Shown: positions 1 through 12,154, counted from the first letter of the stretch. The stretch: 64,000 bases of DNA from Ectopseudomonas mendocina (GCF_016008875.1 NZ_JADTQG010000016.1:62001-126000); one strand, 5' to 3'. The notes: generated from the letters alone by a model not told the origin. Program-made: numbers and translations.

Positions 1-1738
1 CAACGTTTCCGCCACGCGCCAGGCGCTGGAGCAGTTCCGCAGCGAGCTGGCGCAACTGGAAAACCAGGGTGGCACCCTGCGTGACGAGCTGACCCGCCTG
101 GCCACGCAGATCGGCCAACTCCAGCAGCAATTGGAGCAGGCGCAACAGCAGGCTGCCCAGCAGAACGCACAGTGGCAGCAGCACCTGGCCGAGCAGGCCT
201 TGCAGATCGCCGATGGCAACGCGCTGCGTCAACTGCAACGAGACCACGAACAGAGCCTGGCGCAGCTGCAGGATCGGCTCGCTGCTGTCGAGAACCGGCA
301 GGCGCAGCTGGCGCAGGCGCGCAGCGAGCGTGAAGTAGCCGAGCGCGCCCTGGCCGATATCCAGCAGCGCCGGGCGCTGCTGGCGCGCGATGAGGACAAT
401 CTGTTGGCACGCCAGCGTGAGCAGGGCGAGCGTCTGCTGGGCCTGGAGCAGGAACTGCAGCGCCATGAGCACGCACTGTTGGCCAGCCTCGAAGGCTTCG
501 CCCGGCGATTGCCGACGGACGCTGATGCCTGGCTGGCCGAGCAAGCAAGCGCCTGGCGCGACTGGCAACAGGCCCAGGTGCAGGATCAGCAACTGCACGA
601 ACAGCAACGCGAGACACAGCGTTTGCTCGTTGACGCCGAGGCCCAGGCCGAGCACTGGCAGCAGCGTTGGCAGGGCGAACAGGCGCAGGCGCCGAGCGAA
701 CCCGAGCCAGTGGCGCAGCCCGAGCAGGCCCTGCAAGGTGCTATCGACAGCCTGGCCAGCGCGCAGCGTGAAAGCGATGCCTTGCGGGGGCGGGAGCAGA
801 GCCAGCATGCCTTGCTGCAGCAACTGCAGCAGCGCCTGAGCGATGCCGAGCAGCGCTGGCAGCAGGCGCTGGCGGCCAGCCCCTTTGCTGATTTGCCGGC
901 ATTTCTCGCCGCACTGCTGGACGATGACGAACGCGAGCGCTTGACCGCCTTGCAGGCGCGTCTGCAGCAGGCTCTCACCGAGGCGACGACGCTGCTGGCC
1001 GCCGCCGATGCGCAATGGCAGCAGTTGAGTGCTGCTGCGCAGACTGAGCTGACCTTGGTCGAGCTGGACGAGCAGCTACAGGCGCTGCAGCTGGCCTTGC
1101 GCGAGCTGAGTCAACGCCAGGGCGAGCTGCGCGCCCAGTTGCAGGCTGACGATGCGCGGCGCAGCAGCCAGCAGGCGCTGTTCGCCGAGATTGCCGCGCA
1201 GGAGAGCGAGCATGCGCTGTGGCAGCAACTCAACGGCCTGATCGGCTCGGCCGATGGCGCCAAGTTCCGCAAGTTCGCCCAGGGCCTAACCCTCGATCAC
1301 CTGATCCACCTGGCCAATCGCCAACTGACGCGCCTGCACGGGCGCTACCAGCTGGCACGCAAGAGCAGCGGCGAACTGGAGCTGGAGGTCTGCGATACCT
1401 GGCAGGCCGACGTGGCGCGCGACTGCCGCACGCTGTCAGGGGGCGAGAGCTTCCTGGTCAGCCTGGCGCTGGCCCTGGCGCTGTCGGACTTGGTCAGCCA
1501 CAAGACCAGCATCGACTCACTGTTTCTCGACGAGGGCTTCGGCACCCTGGATGGCGAAACCCTGGAAGTGGCGCTCGATGCCCTGGACAACCTCAACGCC
1601 AGCGGCAAGACCATCGGCGTGATCAGTCATGTCGAGGCGATGAAGGAGCGCATTCCCGTGCAGTTGCGGGTACACAAGGGCGTCGGCCTCGGTTACAGCC
1701 GGCTCGATGCGCGTTTTGCGGTGAAGGAAGGAGCATAG
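1..1738 (+). CDS. sbcC: Exonuclease subunit SbcC, C-terminal part
   Basis: The reading frame is open from base 2, so the gene starts before the window; 578 residues are visible. SbcC is the SMC/Rad50-like ATPase of the SbcCD nuclease, which cleaves DNA hairpins and processes ends. The visible part is a long Gln/Glu/Ala/Leu-rich coiled coil followed by the C-terminal ATPase half: the ABC signature LSGGESFLVSLALALALSD (near 1435) and a Walker B/D-loop FLDEGFGTLDG (near 1525). The N-terminal Walker A lobe and the zinc hook are not in view. The stop is two bases before the next gene, so the two are probably co-transcribed. Confidence 0.95.
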   Translation, partial: NVSATRQALEQFRSELAQLENQGGTLRDELTRLATQIGQLQQQLEQAQQQAAQQNAQWQQHLAEQALQIADGNALRQLQRDHEQSLAQLQDRLAAVENRQAQLAQARSEREVAERALADIQQRRALLARDEDNLLARQREQGERLLGLEQELQRHEHALLASLEGFARRLPTDADAWLAEQASAWRDWQQAQVQDQQLHEQQRETQRLLVDAEAQAEHWQQRWQGEQAQAPSEPEPVAQPEQALQGAIDSLASAQRESDALRGREQSQHALLQQLQQRLSDAEQRWQQALAASPFADLPAFLAALLDDDERERLTALQARLQQALTEATTLLAAADAQWQQLSAAAQTELTLVELDEQLQALQLALRELSQRQGELRAQLQADDARRSSQQALFAEIAAQESEHALWQQLNGLIGSADGAKFRKFAQGLTLDHLIHLANRQLTRLHGRYQLARKSSGELELEVCDTWQADVARDCRTLSGGESFLVSLALALALSDLVSHKTSIDSLFLDEGFGTLDGETLEVALDALDNLNASGKTIGVISHVEAMKERIPVQLRVHKGVGLGYSRLDARFAVKEGA

Positions 1739-1740
1739 CG

Positions 1741-2283
1741 ATGCTGATGCGAGCGAAGGATTCCACCCTACTGGTGATCGACCTGCAGGAGCGGCTGCTG
1801 CCGGCCATCGACGGCGGCGCGGCGGTGGTCGAGCAGGCCGCCTGGCTGGTTCAGGTGGCGCAGCGCCTGCAGGTGCCGGTGATCACCACCGAGCAGTATC
1901 CCAAGGGGCTGGGGATGACCGAGGCGGGCCTGCGGGCGCTGCTGCCGAGCGAGGGGTTGCGCGAGAAGATTCATTTCTCGGCGACCGGGGGCGCCGGGCT
2001 GTTCGATCTGCCGGGCGGCGAGCGTCGGCAGTTCATCGTTTGTGGCACGGAAACCCATGTCTGCGTGCTACAGACCGTGCTCGGCCTGCTGGCGGCCGGG
2101 CGCGAGGTGTTCGTGGTGGACGAGGCCGTCGGCTCGCGCCGGCCGCGCGACAAGGCCCTGGGCCTGGCGCGCATGGAACGTGCCGGCGCTGTGATTGTCT
2201 CGCGTGAGATGGTCGCGTTCGAATGGCTTGAGCAGGCGGGGACTGAAGTGTTCCGTGAGGTTAGCAAGGGTTTTATTCGCTGA
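1741..2283 (+). CDS. Isochorismatase-like (cysteine hydrolase) family protein
   Basis: 180 residues. The ATG at 1741 is chosen because AAGGAG lies just upstream and because the protein then begins at the family's first strand, STLLVIDLQERLL, with the catalytic Asp. A Lys is expected in the middle (REKIHFS), and the nucleophile region is IVCGTETHVCVLQT, with Cys in the usual place. Members hydrolyse amides or isochorismate-like substrates; the true substrate cannot be read from sequence, and nothing nearby suggests siderophore synthesis. It directly follows sbcC, as in other pseudomonads, so it may be housekeeping. Confidence 0.85.
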   Translation: MLMRAKDSTLLVIDLQERLLPAIDGGAAVVEQAAWLVQVAQRLQVPVITTEQYPKGLGMTEAGLRALLPSEGLREKIHFSATGGAGLFDLPGGERRQFIVCGTETHVCVLQTVLGLLAAGREVFVVDEAVGSRRPRDKALGLARMERAGAVIVSREMVAFEWLEQAGTEVFREVSKGFIR

Positions 2284-2293
2284 GCGGGCGAGG

Positions 2294-2436
2294 CATTTCG
2301 CGGCTGAAGCCGCTCCTACGGGGGCAACTGTCGTGGGAGGCGCTTTAGCGGCGATGTTTGTCGCGGCTAAAGCCCCTCCCACGGTTTGCGGCGGGTTTCT
2401 GGGCGGGGCATTTCGCGGCTGAAGTCGCTCCTACAG
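2294..2436. repeat. Cluster of three REP-like palindromic units
   Basis: Three related units built on CGCGGCTGAAGCCGCTCCTAC, TCGTGGGAGGCGCTTTAGCG with its inverted partner, and CGCGGCTGAAGTCGCTCCTAC. Each is a short imperfect palindrome ending in a CTCCTAC or CTCCCAC tail, the pattern of Pseudomonas REP elements. The cluster lies between the converging isochorismatase-like gene and rlmF and may fold in both transcripts. No REP-associated transposase is visible nearby. Confidence 0.75.
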
Positions 2437-2539
2437 AACAACGCTGTAGGGCGGACTCAGGCGCCTAGGTGAACAGTTCGCCATTGGCGCTTGCAGAGCG
2501 TTCCCGGATTGCATCCGGTCTAAGGGCACTGTGGGCGTT

Positions 2540-3538
2540 TCAGGCGCCTGCCTGCCGCCAGGCACTGCGCTGCTCGGCACCCTTGAAGGTCCAGGCCACC
2601 AGGCGGCTCTGCTTCTGTCCCTGGGACATGCCGAGGATGCGCACCTCGGCCGCACCAGCCCTGGCCAGCCAGCTCTGCAGCAGCTCGACGTTGCTGCCTT
2701 TGGACACCAGGCTGGTGAACCACAACACCTGCGCGGCTACCTGCGCGCTTTCGCTGGCCATGCGCTTGAGAAAGGCGGCCTCGCCACCCGGGCACCACAG
2801 TTCGGCCGCCTGGCCGCCGAAGTTGAGCACCGGCAGCTTGCGCCTGGGGTCGAGCTTGCCGAGGTTGCGCCACTTGCGCGTGCTGCCGCGGGTGGCCTCG
2901 TCGGCACTGGAGTGAAAGGGCGGGTTGCACAGGGTCAGGTCGAAGCGTTCATCGGCTTGCAGCAGGCCGAGGAAGATGTGTTCGGCATTGGCCTGCTGAC
3001 GCAACTCGACGCCGCCGGCCAGTTGCGGGTTGGCCGCGACGATGGCGCGCGCCGAGGCCAGCGCGGCCGGGGCGATATCGGCGCCGACGAAACGCCAGCC
3101 GTATTCGCAATGGCCGATCAGCGGGTAGATGCAGTTGGCACCGACGCCGATATCCAGCGCGCGGATGTCGGCCCCCCGCGGTATCTGCCCGCCCTGCTCG
3201 CTGGCCAGCAGATCGGCGAGGTTGTGCAGATAGTCGGCACGGCCGGGAATCGGTGGGCACAGGTAGCCATCGGGAATGTCCCAGTGGCGAATCCCGTAGT
3301 ACTGCGCCAGCAGCGCGCGGTTGAACACCTTGACCGCCGCCGGGTTGGCGAAGTCGATGCTCGGCTTGCCATAGGGATTGTTGATGACGAATTGGCCCAG
3401 CTCGGGGCTGGCCTCGATCAGCGCGGGAAAGTCGTAGCGCCCCTGATGACGATTGCGCGGATGCAGCTCGCCCTTGGCTGGCGCGGTTTTCACGGCGGCG
3501 GGGGCGGGCTTGCGTGGGCGTTTTGGCGGCTGGGGCAT
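2540..3538 (-). CDS. rlmF: 23S rRNA (adenine-1618-N6)-methyltransferase RlmF
   Basis: 332 residues from the ATG at 3538. The frame stays open further upstream, but that part runs through a REP element, and the protein proper begins with the basic Pro/Lys/Arg tail MPQPPKRPRKPAP typical of RlmF. The domain then shows HPRNRHQGRYDF, the SAM-binding stretch ALDIGVGANCIYPLIG and the catalytic motif LCNPPFHSS, an NPPF motif of N6-adenine methyltransferases. RlmF methylates A1618 of 23S rRNA in the cytoplasm. It is a single gene converging on the isochorismatase-like gene. Confidence 0.93.
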   Translation of the reverse strand: MPQPPKRPRKPAPAAVKTAPAKGELHPRNRHQGRYDFPALIEASPELGQFVINNPYGKPSIDFANPAAVKVFNRALLAQYYGIRHWDIPDGYLCPPIPGRADYLHNLADLLASEQGGQIPRGADIRALDIGVGANCIYPLIGHCEYGWRFVGADIAPAALASARAIVAANPQLAGGVELRQQANAEHIFLGLLQADERFDLTLCNPPFHSSADEATRGSTRKWRNLGKLDPRRKLPVLNFGGQAAELWCPGGEAAFLKRMASESAQVAAQVLWFTSLVSKGSNVELLQSWLARAGAAEVRILGMSQGQKQSRLVAWTFKGAEQRSAWRQAGA

Positions 3539-3587
3539 GGCGATGGTCTGGCGAGTCGGGTGCGGATTTTCCCACAGCCTGGCGCGG

Positions 3588-3654
3588 TGTGGGAGCGGAC
3601 TTGTCCGCGAATGGATGCGACAGCCAAGTTTCGCGGCCAAGGCCGCTCCCACAG
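3588..3654. repeat. REP-like inverted repeat
   Basis: TGTGGGAGCGGACTTGTCCG and an inverted partner ending GGCCGCTCCCACAGG form a REP pair of about 65 bp. It fills the space between the 3' end of the DASS-type transporter gene and the start of rlmF, both on the minus strand, and could act as a weak terminator or mRNA stabiliser. Confidence 0.75.
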
Positions 3655-3664
3655 GGGCGTTGGG

Positions 3665-5494
3665 CTACAACGGGAAGATCAGCGGCACCAGCAGTACGCT
3701 AACCATCATGACCAGCAGGGTGAAGGGTACGCCGATACGCACGAAGTCGCCGAAGCGGTACTGGCCGGGGCCGAGCACCAGGGTGTTCACCGGCGAGGAG
3801 ATCGGCGTCATGAATGCTGCCGACGCCGCCAGCGCCACGGTCATGGCGAAAGGCAGCGGCGAGGCCCCTAGCGCCTGCGCAGTAGCGATGGCCACCGGGG
3901 CCATCAGCACCGCCGTGGCGGTGTTGGAGATGAACAGGCCGATCACCGCGGTCAGCGCGAACAGGCTGGCCAGGATCAGGTGCGGTCCTGCACCGCCCAG
4001 ACCGCCCACCAGCCCCTGCACGGCCAGTTCGACGCCGCCGGTCTGCTGCAGCGCCTGGGCGAAGGGCAGCATGCCGACGATGAGGATCAGCGTTGGCCAG
4101 TGAATCGCGCGGTAGGCGCTGTCCAGGTCGATGCAGCGAAACGCGCCCATCAGCAGGCAGGCGATCAGCGCGGCCTGCACATTGGGCACCAGGCCGCTGA
4201 CCATCAAGCCCACCATCATCGCCAGGCTGAGCAGCGCGTAGGGCGCCTTGCGCGCGGCAGGTGCCACCTCGGCTACTTCCGCCGGCAGGCTGAGCACCAG
4301 AAAGTCGCGGTTGAGCCCCTGCAAACGGTGTATATCGCGCCAGGCGCCGGCTACCAGCAGGGTGTCGGAGGCCTTGAGTTTCTCATCCACAAGCACGCCT
4401 TCCAGCGCCTGCCCCTGGCGGCGCAGGCCGACCACGTTGAGCTTGTGCCGCGAGCGGAAGCCCAGTTCCTGGATGGTCTTGCCGGGTAGTTGCGACTCCG
4501 GCGGCAGCGCCACTTCGGCCAGGCCCAGTTCATGGGCGTGCAGGCTGAAATAGGAATGCGGCAGCGGCATGGGCTCCAGGCCCAGCGCCTGGTAGCTGCC
4601 GAGCAGGCCGATGGTGGGGCTGGCGATATCCACCAGCAGCACGTCGCCCGGCTCCAGCAGGGTATTGCCACTGGCCATCAGCAATAGGGTGCGCAGGCGC
4701 TGGCGACGCTCGATGGCGATGACGTTGATGCCGTGATCACGGCGCAGCTGCAGCTCGTTGAGAATCTGCCTGGCGAGGGGCGAGTCGGCGCGTACCTGCA
4801 AGCGCCGCTCACGCTCGTTCAGGCGATAGCGCTCGGCGAGGTCGGCCAGGGTCAGGCGCGGCGGCTCGGCGTTGCCGTCGGCGTCATTGCGCACCAGCCA
4901 GCGTCGGGCGACCAACATGTAGCCGACACCGAGCACCAGCACGGCCAAGCCGATGGGGGTGAAGGTGAAGAAGTCGAAGCCATCCAGGCCGGCGCGGCGC
5001 AGTTCGGCGTGTACCACCAGGTTCGGCGGCGTGGCGACCAGCGTGAGCATGCCGCTGATCAGCCCGGCGAAGGCCAGTGGCATCATCAGCCGGCCCGGGG
5101 CGATACGCAGGCGTGCGGCGACGCCGAGCACCACCGGAATGAAGATCGCCACCACGCCGGTGGAACTCATCACCGAACCCAGCCCTGCCACCGCCAGCAT
5201 CAGCAGAATCAGCAGGCGCGTCTCGCTGCTGCCAGCTTTTGCCACCAACCAGTCGCCCAGGCGGTAGGCGATACCCGTGCGCACCAGGCCATCGCCGATG
5301 ATGAACAGCGCGGCGATGAGGATGACGTTGGCATCGCTGAAACCGGCCAGGGTCTGCTGCAGGTCGAGCACACCGGTCAGCGGCAGGGCGACCAGCACCA
5401 GCAGGGCGACCACGTCCATGCGCGGCTTGCCGATGACGAAGAGGGTGATGGCGCCGGCCAGCAGGCCGAGCACCCAGAGCAGGTCCGGATTCAT
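3665..5494 (-). CDS. SLC13/DASS-type transporter with cytoplasmic TrkA-C domains
   Basis: About 609 residues. The first membrane segment starts directly after MNPDLLWVLGLLAG. An in-frame ATG four codons upstream (5506) is an alternative; its GAGG ribosome site would come from the adjacent repeat. About ten hydrophobic segments are split around a central hydrophilic region (roughly residues 205-390) with two TrkA-C-like modules (PLARQILNELQLRRDHGI and PESQLPGKTIQELGFRSRH). This is the arrangement of the ion-transporter proteins annotated as anion permease or SLC13 family. The motif GLISGMLTLVATPPNLVV fits the substrate-binding hairpin. The substrate (sulfate, dicarboxylate or other anion) cannot be told from sequence. 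Confidence 0.85.
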   Translation of the reverse strand: MNPDLLWVLGLLAGAITLFVIGKPRMDVVALLVLVALPLTGVLDLQQTLAGFSDANVILIAALFIIGDGLVRTGIAYRLGDWLVAKAGSSETRLLILLMLAVAGLGSVMSSTGVVAIFIPVVLGVAARLRIAPGRLMMPLAFAGLISGMLTLVATPPNLVVHAELRRAGLDGFDFFTFTPIGLAVLVLGVGYMLVARRWLVRNDADGNAEPPRLTLADLAERYRLNERERRLQVRADSPLARQILNELQLRRDHGINVIAIERRQRLRTLLLMASGNTLLEPGDVLLVDIASPTIGLLGSYQALGLEPMPLPHSYFSLHAHELGLAEVALPPESQLPGKTIQELGFRSRHKLNVVGLRRQGQALEGVLVDEKLKASDTLLVAGAWRDIHRLQGLNRDFLVLSLPAEVAEVAPAARKAPYALLSLAMMVGLMVSGLVPNVQAALIACLLMGAFRCIDLDSAYRAIHWPTLILIVGMLPFAQALQQTGGVELAVQGLVGGLGGAGPHLILASLFALTAVIGLFISNTATAVLMAPVAIATAQALGASPLPFAMTVALAASAAFMTPISSPVNTLVLGPGQYRFGDFVRIGVPFTLLVMMVSVLLVPLIFPL

Positions 5495-5509
5495 CGCATA
5501 TCCCATGAA

Positions 5510-5736
5510 GGGCGCCTCTAAAAACTACCTGCGTTGTCATCACTGCGTTAAAAACAAGCTCGTGCGCGAGTCCGATCAAAATGCTCATTTACAGCTCGTA
5601 AAGTCGAGCGCGACTCCGACCGTTTTTCGCTTGCTTGACTCGCTGGCGCTCGCCCTTCGGGCCAGCCTTCGGCTGTTACTCCCGCTGGTCGTTGTGCCTT
5701 GTGCTGACTGCCTCGCCTACGTTTTTAGATGCGCCC
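5510..5736. repeat. MITE-like repeat, long copy (227 bp)
   Basis: The ends are near-perfect 16-bp inverted repeats: GGGCGCCTCTAAAAAC at 5510-5525 and, on the other strand, GGGCGCATCTAAAAAC at 5736-5721 (15 of 16 identical). A shorter relative lies at 35438-35576 in the opposite orientation. Shared blocks include CTAAAAACGTAGGCGAGGCA, TGTAAATGAGCATTTTGA and GTTTTTAACGCAG. This copy has about 90 extra internal bases with a GC-rich inverted segment. No open frame for a transposase is seen, so it would be non-autonomous. Its left end abuts the start region of the DASS-type transporter gene. Confidence 0.75.
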
Positions 5737-5757
5737 TGAAGTAAAGGCGCGATTATC

Positions 5758-6054
5758 TCAGGGATAACCCAGCGTCGCCTTGATCTGCTGCAGGTTGGCG
5801 GCGATCCAGCGCTTGTCGATCGGCCCCCAGTCTTGAATTCGGTAATGGCCGGCATTGTTGCGCTCGCCCTGGTTCTGCTCGAACTGGCAGTCGATATCCA
5901 GTTCGGCCAGCGCCGCGAGGGTATCCTGCGCGGTGCGCCGCGGCATGCCGGTGGCCTCCATCAACGCGGGCACGCTGACGGCCTGGCCGCTGTCGATCAG
6001 CCAGGCCACGTAGAGGCGACGGTAGAAACTGGTGCGGGTCTTGCTCGTCTGCAT
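5758..6054 (-). CDS. Small winged-helix DNA-binding-like protein
   Basis: 98 residues. The N-terminal half has the pattern of a winged helix: YRRLYVAWLIDSG, then the helix-turn-helix VSVPALMEATGMPRRTAQDTLAALAELDI, then a short wing. The C-terminal part (HYRIQDWGPIDKRWI) is characteristic of a small conserved Pseudomonas family without a clear function. It lies 36 bp downstream of nhaD on the same strand, so it is probably expressed with the antiporter. A regulatory role in Na+/H+ homeostasis is only a guess from position. Confidence 0.75.
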   Translation of the reverse strand: MQTSKTRTSFYRRLYVAWLIDSGQAVSVPALMEATGMPRRTAQDTLAALAELDIDCQFEQNQGERNNAGHYRIQDWGPIDKRWIAANLQQIKATLGYP

Positions 6055-6090
6055 GGTGACTTCCTGTTCGTGTCCGGGCGCCGCCGCGGG

Positions 6091-7467
6091 TCAGGCGGCG
6101 AACAGCAGTATGTAGGTGCCGGCACCGGCCAGGTAGCCGAGAAGGGCCAGGCCGGTGATCTTCTTCAGATACCAGATGAAGTTGATCTTCTCCATACCCA
6201 TGGCTGCCACACCGGCGGCCGAACCGATGATCAGGCAGCTGCCACCGGTGCCGGCGCAGTAGGCGAGCATTTCCCAGAAGTTGCCGTCGACCACGAAGTT
6301 GCGCAGCCAGGGCAGTTCTTCCGCGGCAGCGGTGGCCAGGGTTTCGGGGCTGATCAGCGGGTACATCTTCATGGCGCCGGCGACCATCGGCACGTTGTCC
6401 ACCACGGCCGACAGCAGTCCGATGGAAATGGCGATGCTGTAAACGTTGCCCAGGCTGTCCTTGAGCAGCGTCGCCACCTGGATCAGGTGGCCGGCGCTGG
6501 ACAGCGCCGAGACCGCCAGCAGGATGCCGAGGAAGAACAGCACGCTGGTGATGTCGATACGGCGCAGCACGCCGACCACTGACAGCGGGTCCTTCTCTTC
6601 GCTGTTCTTGCTGCGATGGATGATCTCGGTGGTGATCCACAGCAGGCTGAGGCCGAAAAGGATGCCCATGTACGGCGGCAGATGGGTGAGGGTCTTGAAC
6701 ACCGGCACGAAGATCAGCGCACCCAGACCGAGGCCGAACACCAGGTTGCGTTCGAAGGGCGTGGTCGGGTCGCGGCGGCTCTCGGCGCTTTCCTTGATGC
6801 GCGGCTCGGCCACGTCGCCCTTGAGACGGAAGCTCATGAACAGCAGCGGCACCAGCAGGCAGACCAGGCTGGGCAGGAACAGCTCGATGATGATGCCGGT
6901 GGCGGTGACCTGATTACCGATCCACAGCATGGTGGTGGTGACGTCGCCAATCGGCGACCAGGCGCCGCCGGCGTTGGCGGCGATGACCACGATGCCGGCA
7001 TAGAACCAGCGCTCGTGGCGGTCGGCGATCAGCTTGCGCAGTAGCGAGATCATCACGATGGTAGTGGCCAGGTTGTCCAGCGCGGCGGACAGGAAGAAGG
7101 TGATCAGCCCCACCAGCCACAGCAGGTGCACGCGCTTGTGGGTGCGGATGCGGTCGGTGATGACCTTGAAACCTTCATGGGCGTCGATCAGCTCGACGAT
7201 GGTCATCGCGCCCATGAGGAAGAACAGAATCTCGGAAATCTCGCCGAGATGATGGCGCAGCTCTTCGACCACATGATGGGTGTTGGTGCTGGCCCCGGCA
7301 GTGCCGGTACCGAGCAGCGGCAGGATGTTGTCGGCGCCGAGCACCAGCAGCGTCCAAGCGATCACGGCGGTGAGCAGGGCGGAGGCTGCCTTGTCGATCT
7401 TTAACGGGTGTTCGAGGGCGATGCACAGGTAACCGAGGACGAATACGAGGGCCATCAACGCATACAT
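6091..7467 (-). CDS. nhaD: Na+/H+ antiporter NhaD
   Basis: 458 residues with about 12 hydrophobic segments. It matches NhaD of the ion-transporter superfamily: EISEILFFLMGAMTIVELID, an internal FFLSAALDNLATTIVMISLL, AGGAWSPIGDVTTTMLWIGN and, near the end, SAVVDNVPMVAGAMKMYPL. The paired D-N motifs (LDNLAT, VDNVPM) are the ion-binding half-sites. NhaD exchanges sodium or lithium for protons at the inner membrane, mostly at alkaline pH. It lies between the small winged-helix gene and nhaC; 144 bp separate it from nhaC, enough for its own promoter. Confidence 0.93.
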   Translation of the reverse strand: MYALMALVFVLGYLCIALEHPLKIDKAASALLTAVIAWTLLVLGADNILPLLGTGTAGASTNTHHVVEELRHHLGEISEILFFLMGAMTIVELIDAHEGFKVITDRIRTHKRVHLLWLVGLITFFLSAALDNLATTIVMISLLRKLIADRHERWFYAGIVVIAANAGGAWSPIGDVTTTMLWIGNQVTATGIIIELFLPSLVCLLVPLLFMSFRLKGDVAEPRIKESAESRRDPTTPFERNLVFGLGLGALIFVPVFKTLTHLPPYMGILFGLSLLWITTEIIHRSKNSEEKDPLSVVGVLRRIDITSVLFFLGILLAVSALSSAGHLIQVATLLKDSLGNVYSIAISIGLLSAVVDNVPMVAGAMKMYPLISPETLATAAAEELPWLRNFVVDGNFWEMLAYCAGTGGSCLIIGSAAGVAAMGMEKINFIWYLKKITGLALLGYLAGAGTYILLFAA

Positions 7468-7611
7468 GAAGGGGTCCGCCTGTTTTCTTTTGGAGGTATT
7501 GGAGGTCGGTAGGCGGGGGGAAGATGCCTGAAATACCTTGTAAAAGGAAACGACTTAATGCCGCAGCTGCGCAGCGAGGGCGATCCATGCCGCTCGCGCG
7601 CAGCGGTACGG

Positions 7612-9045
7612 CTACTGTGCGGCAGCGCTGCTGCGTGGTGGCAGCAGGTAGGCGAGGGCGATGGCCAGCACCGGCATGATCAGGTTGAAGAAGCAGTACG
7701 GCAGGTAGCTCAGGGTGGCCACGCCGAGGGTGGCGGCCATGTAGGCGCCGCAGGTGTTCCAGGGCACCAGCACCGAGGTCAGGGTGCCACCGTCTTCCAG
7801 TGCGCGGGACAGGTAGGTCGGCGCCAGGCCGCGCTTCTCGTATTCGGCGCGGTACATGCGTCCGGGCAGCACCAGGGCGATGTACTGATCGGCGGTGATG
7901 ATGTTGGTGCCGATGGTGGTGGTGATGGTGCTGACGACCAGGCCGCTATCGCTGCGAACCAGGCGCAGCGCGCTCTGCAACAGGCGTTGCAGCAGGCCGA
8001 GGCGCTCCAGCACGCCGCCGAAGCACATGGCGCAGATGATCAGCCACACGGTGGTGAGCATGCTGCCCATGCCGCCCTTGGATAGCAGACCGTCGAGCTC
8101 GGCGTTGCCGCTGGCCGACTCGTAGCCAGCGAACAGCGCGCTCCATACGGTTTTCAGTGGGGCCAGTGCACCGGCGGCAGGGTCGCTCAGGCGCGCCATC
8201 ACCTCGGGCTGGAACACCACGGCGAATACTGCACCGAGCAGGGCGGCGAGAAACACCGCCGGGAAGGCGGCCCACTGGCGCACCGCGAGCAGCAACAGGA
8301 AGGCCACTGGCAGCAGCAGGTGCCAGCCCAGGCGGAACTGTGCTTCCAGGGCTCTCAACACCTCGGCGATGCGGCCGGTGTCATGGTTGGCGCTGGCCTG
8401 CTGGCCGAGGGTGAAGAAGATCACCAGGGCGATCAGCAGCGCCGGCACGGTGGTACGCAGCATATTGCGGATATGCGCGAACAGGTCGGCACCGGCAGCG
8501 GCCGGAGCCAGGTTGGTGGTGTCCGACAGCGGCGAGAGCTTGTCGCCGAAGTAGGCGCCGGAAATGATCGCGCCGGCGGTGATCGCCGGATCCAGACCCA
8601 GGCCCGCCGCCACTCCCATCAGGCCGATGCCGAGGGTGCCGGCCACCGTCCACGAGCTGCCGATGGACAGCGCAGTGAGCGCGCAGATCAGGCAACTGGT
8701 GACGTAGAAGTACTCGGCGCTGATCAGCTTCAGGCCCAGCCAGATCATGGTCGGCACGGTGCCGGCGAGAATCCAGGTGCCGATCAGCGCGCCCACCGCC
8801 AGCAGGATCAGGTTGGCCTTCATCGCCATATGAATGCCGGCAAGTATGCCTTCCTCGATCTCGGCCCAGCGCAGGCCGTTCTTCAGGCCGACCAGGCCAG
8901 CGACGAAGGCGGCGCTCATCAGAGCGATCTGGTTCGGGCCGCTGGAGGAGCCATCACCGAACAGGTAGACGGAGAGGCTGAGCAGAATGACGAGCACGCC
9001 AATCGGCAGCAGCGCATCGAGCAGGGAAGGGGAGCGGGCAGTCAT
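7612..9045 (-). CDS. nhaC: Na+/H+ antiporter NhaC
   Basis: 477 residues, polytopic, with features of the NhaC family: IGTWILAGTVPTMIWLGL, SIGSSWTVAGTLGIGLMGVA, the conserved GAYFGDKLSPLSDTTNLAPA and a C-terminal LVPWNTCGAYMAATLG. NhaC proteins exchange Na+ for H+ (some are malate/lactate-linked relatives) at the inner membrane. It is the upstream gene of a leftward group with nhaD. A REP element and the valS terminator lie before it. Two unrelated Na+/H+ antiporter families side by side suggest a salt- or alkali-tolerance locus. Confidence 0.9.
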   Translation of the reverse strand: MTARSPSLLDALLPIGVLVILLSLSVYLFGDGSSSGPNQIALMSAAFVAGLVGLKNGLRWAEIEEGILAGIHMAMKANLILLAVGALIGTWILAGTVPTMIWLGLKLISAEYFYVTSCLICALTALSIGSSWTVAGTLGIGLMGVAAGLGLDPAITAGAIISGAYFGDKLSPLSDTTNLAPAAAGADLFAHIRNMLRTTVPALLIALVIFFTLGQQASANHDTGRIAEVLRALEAQFRLGWHLLLPVAFLLLLAVRQWAAFPAVFLAALLGAVFAVVFQPEVMARLSDPAAGALAPLKTVWSALFAGYESASGNAELDGLLSKGGMGSMLTTVWLIICAMCFGGVLERLGLLQRLLQSALRLVRSDSGLVVSTITTTIGTNIITADQYIALVLPGRMYRAEYEKRGLAPTYLSRALEDGGTLTSVLVPWNTCGAYMAATLGVATLSYLPYCFFNLIMPVLAIALAYLLPPRSSAAAQ

Positions 9046-9071
9046 GGTGGTACCGGAAAATCAGATGAACC

Positions 9072-9130
9072 GTGGGAGGGGCTTCAGCCGCGACTTTGCG
9101 GTTGAAGCTCGCGGCTGAAGCCCCTCCCAC
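9072..9130. repeat. REP-like inverted repeat
   Basis: The arms CGTGGGAGGGGCTTCAGCCG and CGGCTGAAGCCCCTCCCAC flank a short centre, forming a long hairpin. It sits between the start of nhaC and the end of valS, next to the valS terminator, and belongs to the same family as the units at 2294, 3588 and 13121. Confidence 0.75.
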
Positions 9131-9133
9131 AAA

Positions 9134-9165
9134 AAACAAAACCCGCGCCGGTTAGGGCGCGGGCC
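9134..9165 (-). terminator. Rho-independent terminator of valS
   Basis: On the minus strand, CCCGCGCC-loop-GGCGCGGG is followed by TTTTGTTTTTT, about 20 bp past the valS stop codon. Confidence 0.8.
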
Positions 9166-9184
9166 TGTGGGTGTCGCTGGGGAA

Positions 9185-12016
<2,832 letters not shown>

Positions 12017-12154
12017 GCGCGGCGGGACCCTTGTGACGGCTGATCGGAAAAGCCGACAAGTATAACGGGGATGGGCCTTGTGGCGTAAGGGCTGCGCGTC
12101 AGAGGGCAGTGGCGCGGCGCTGGGGGCAGGGCGCGCCGCCTGAGTTGAGAGGTG

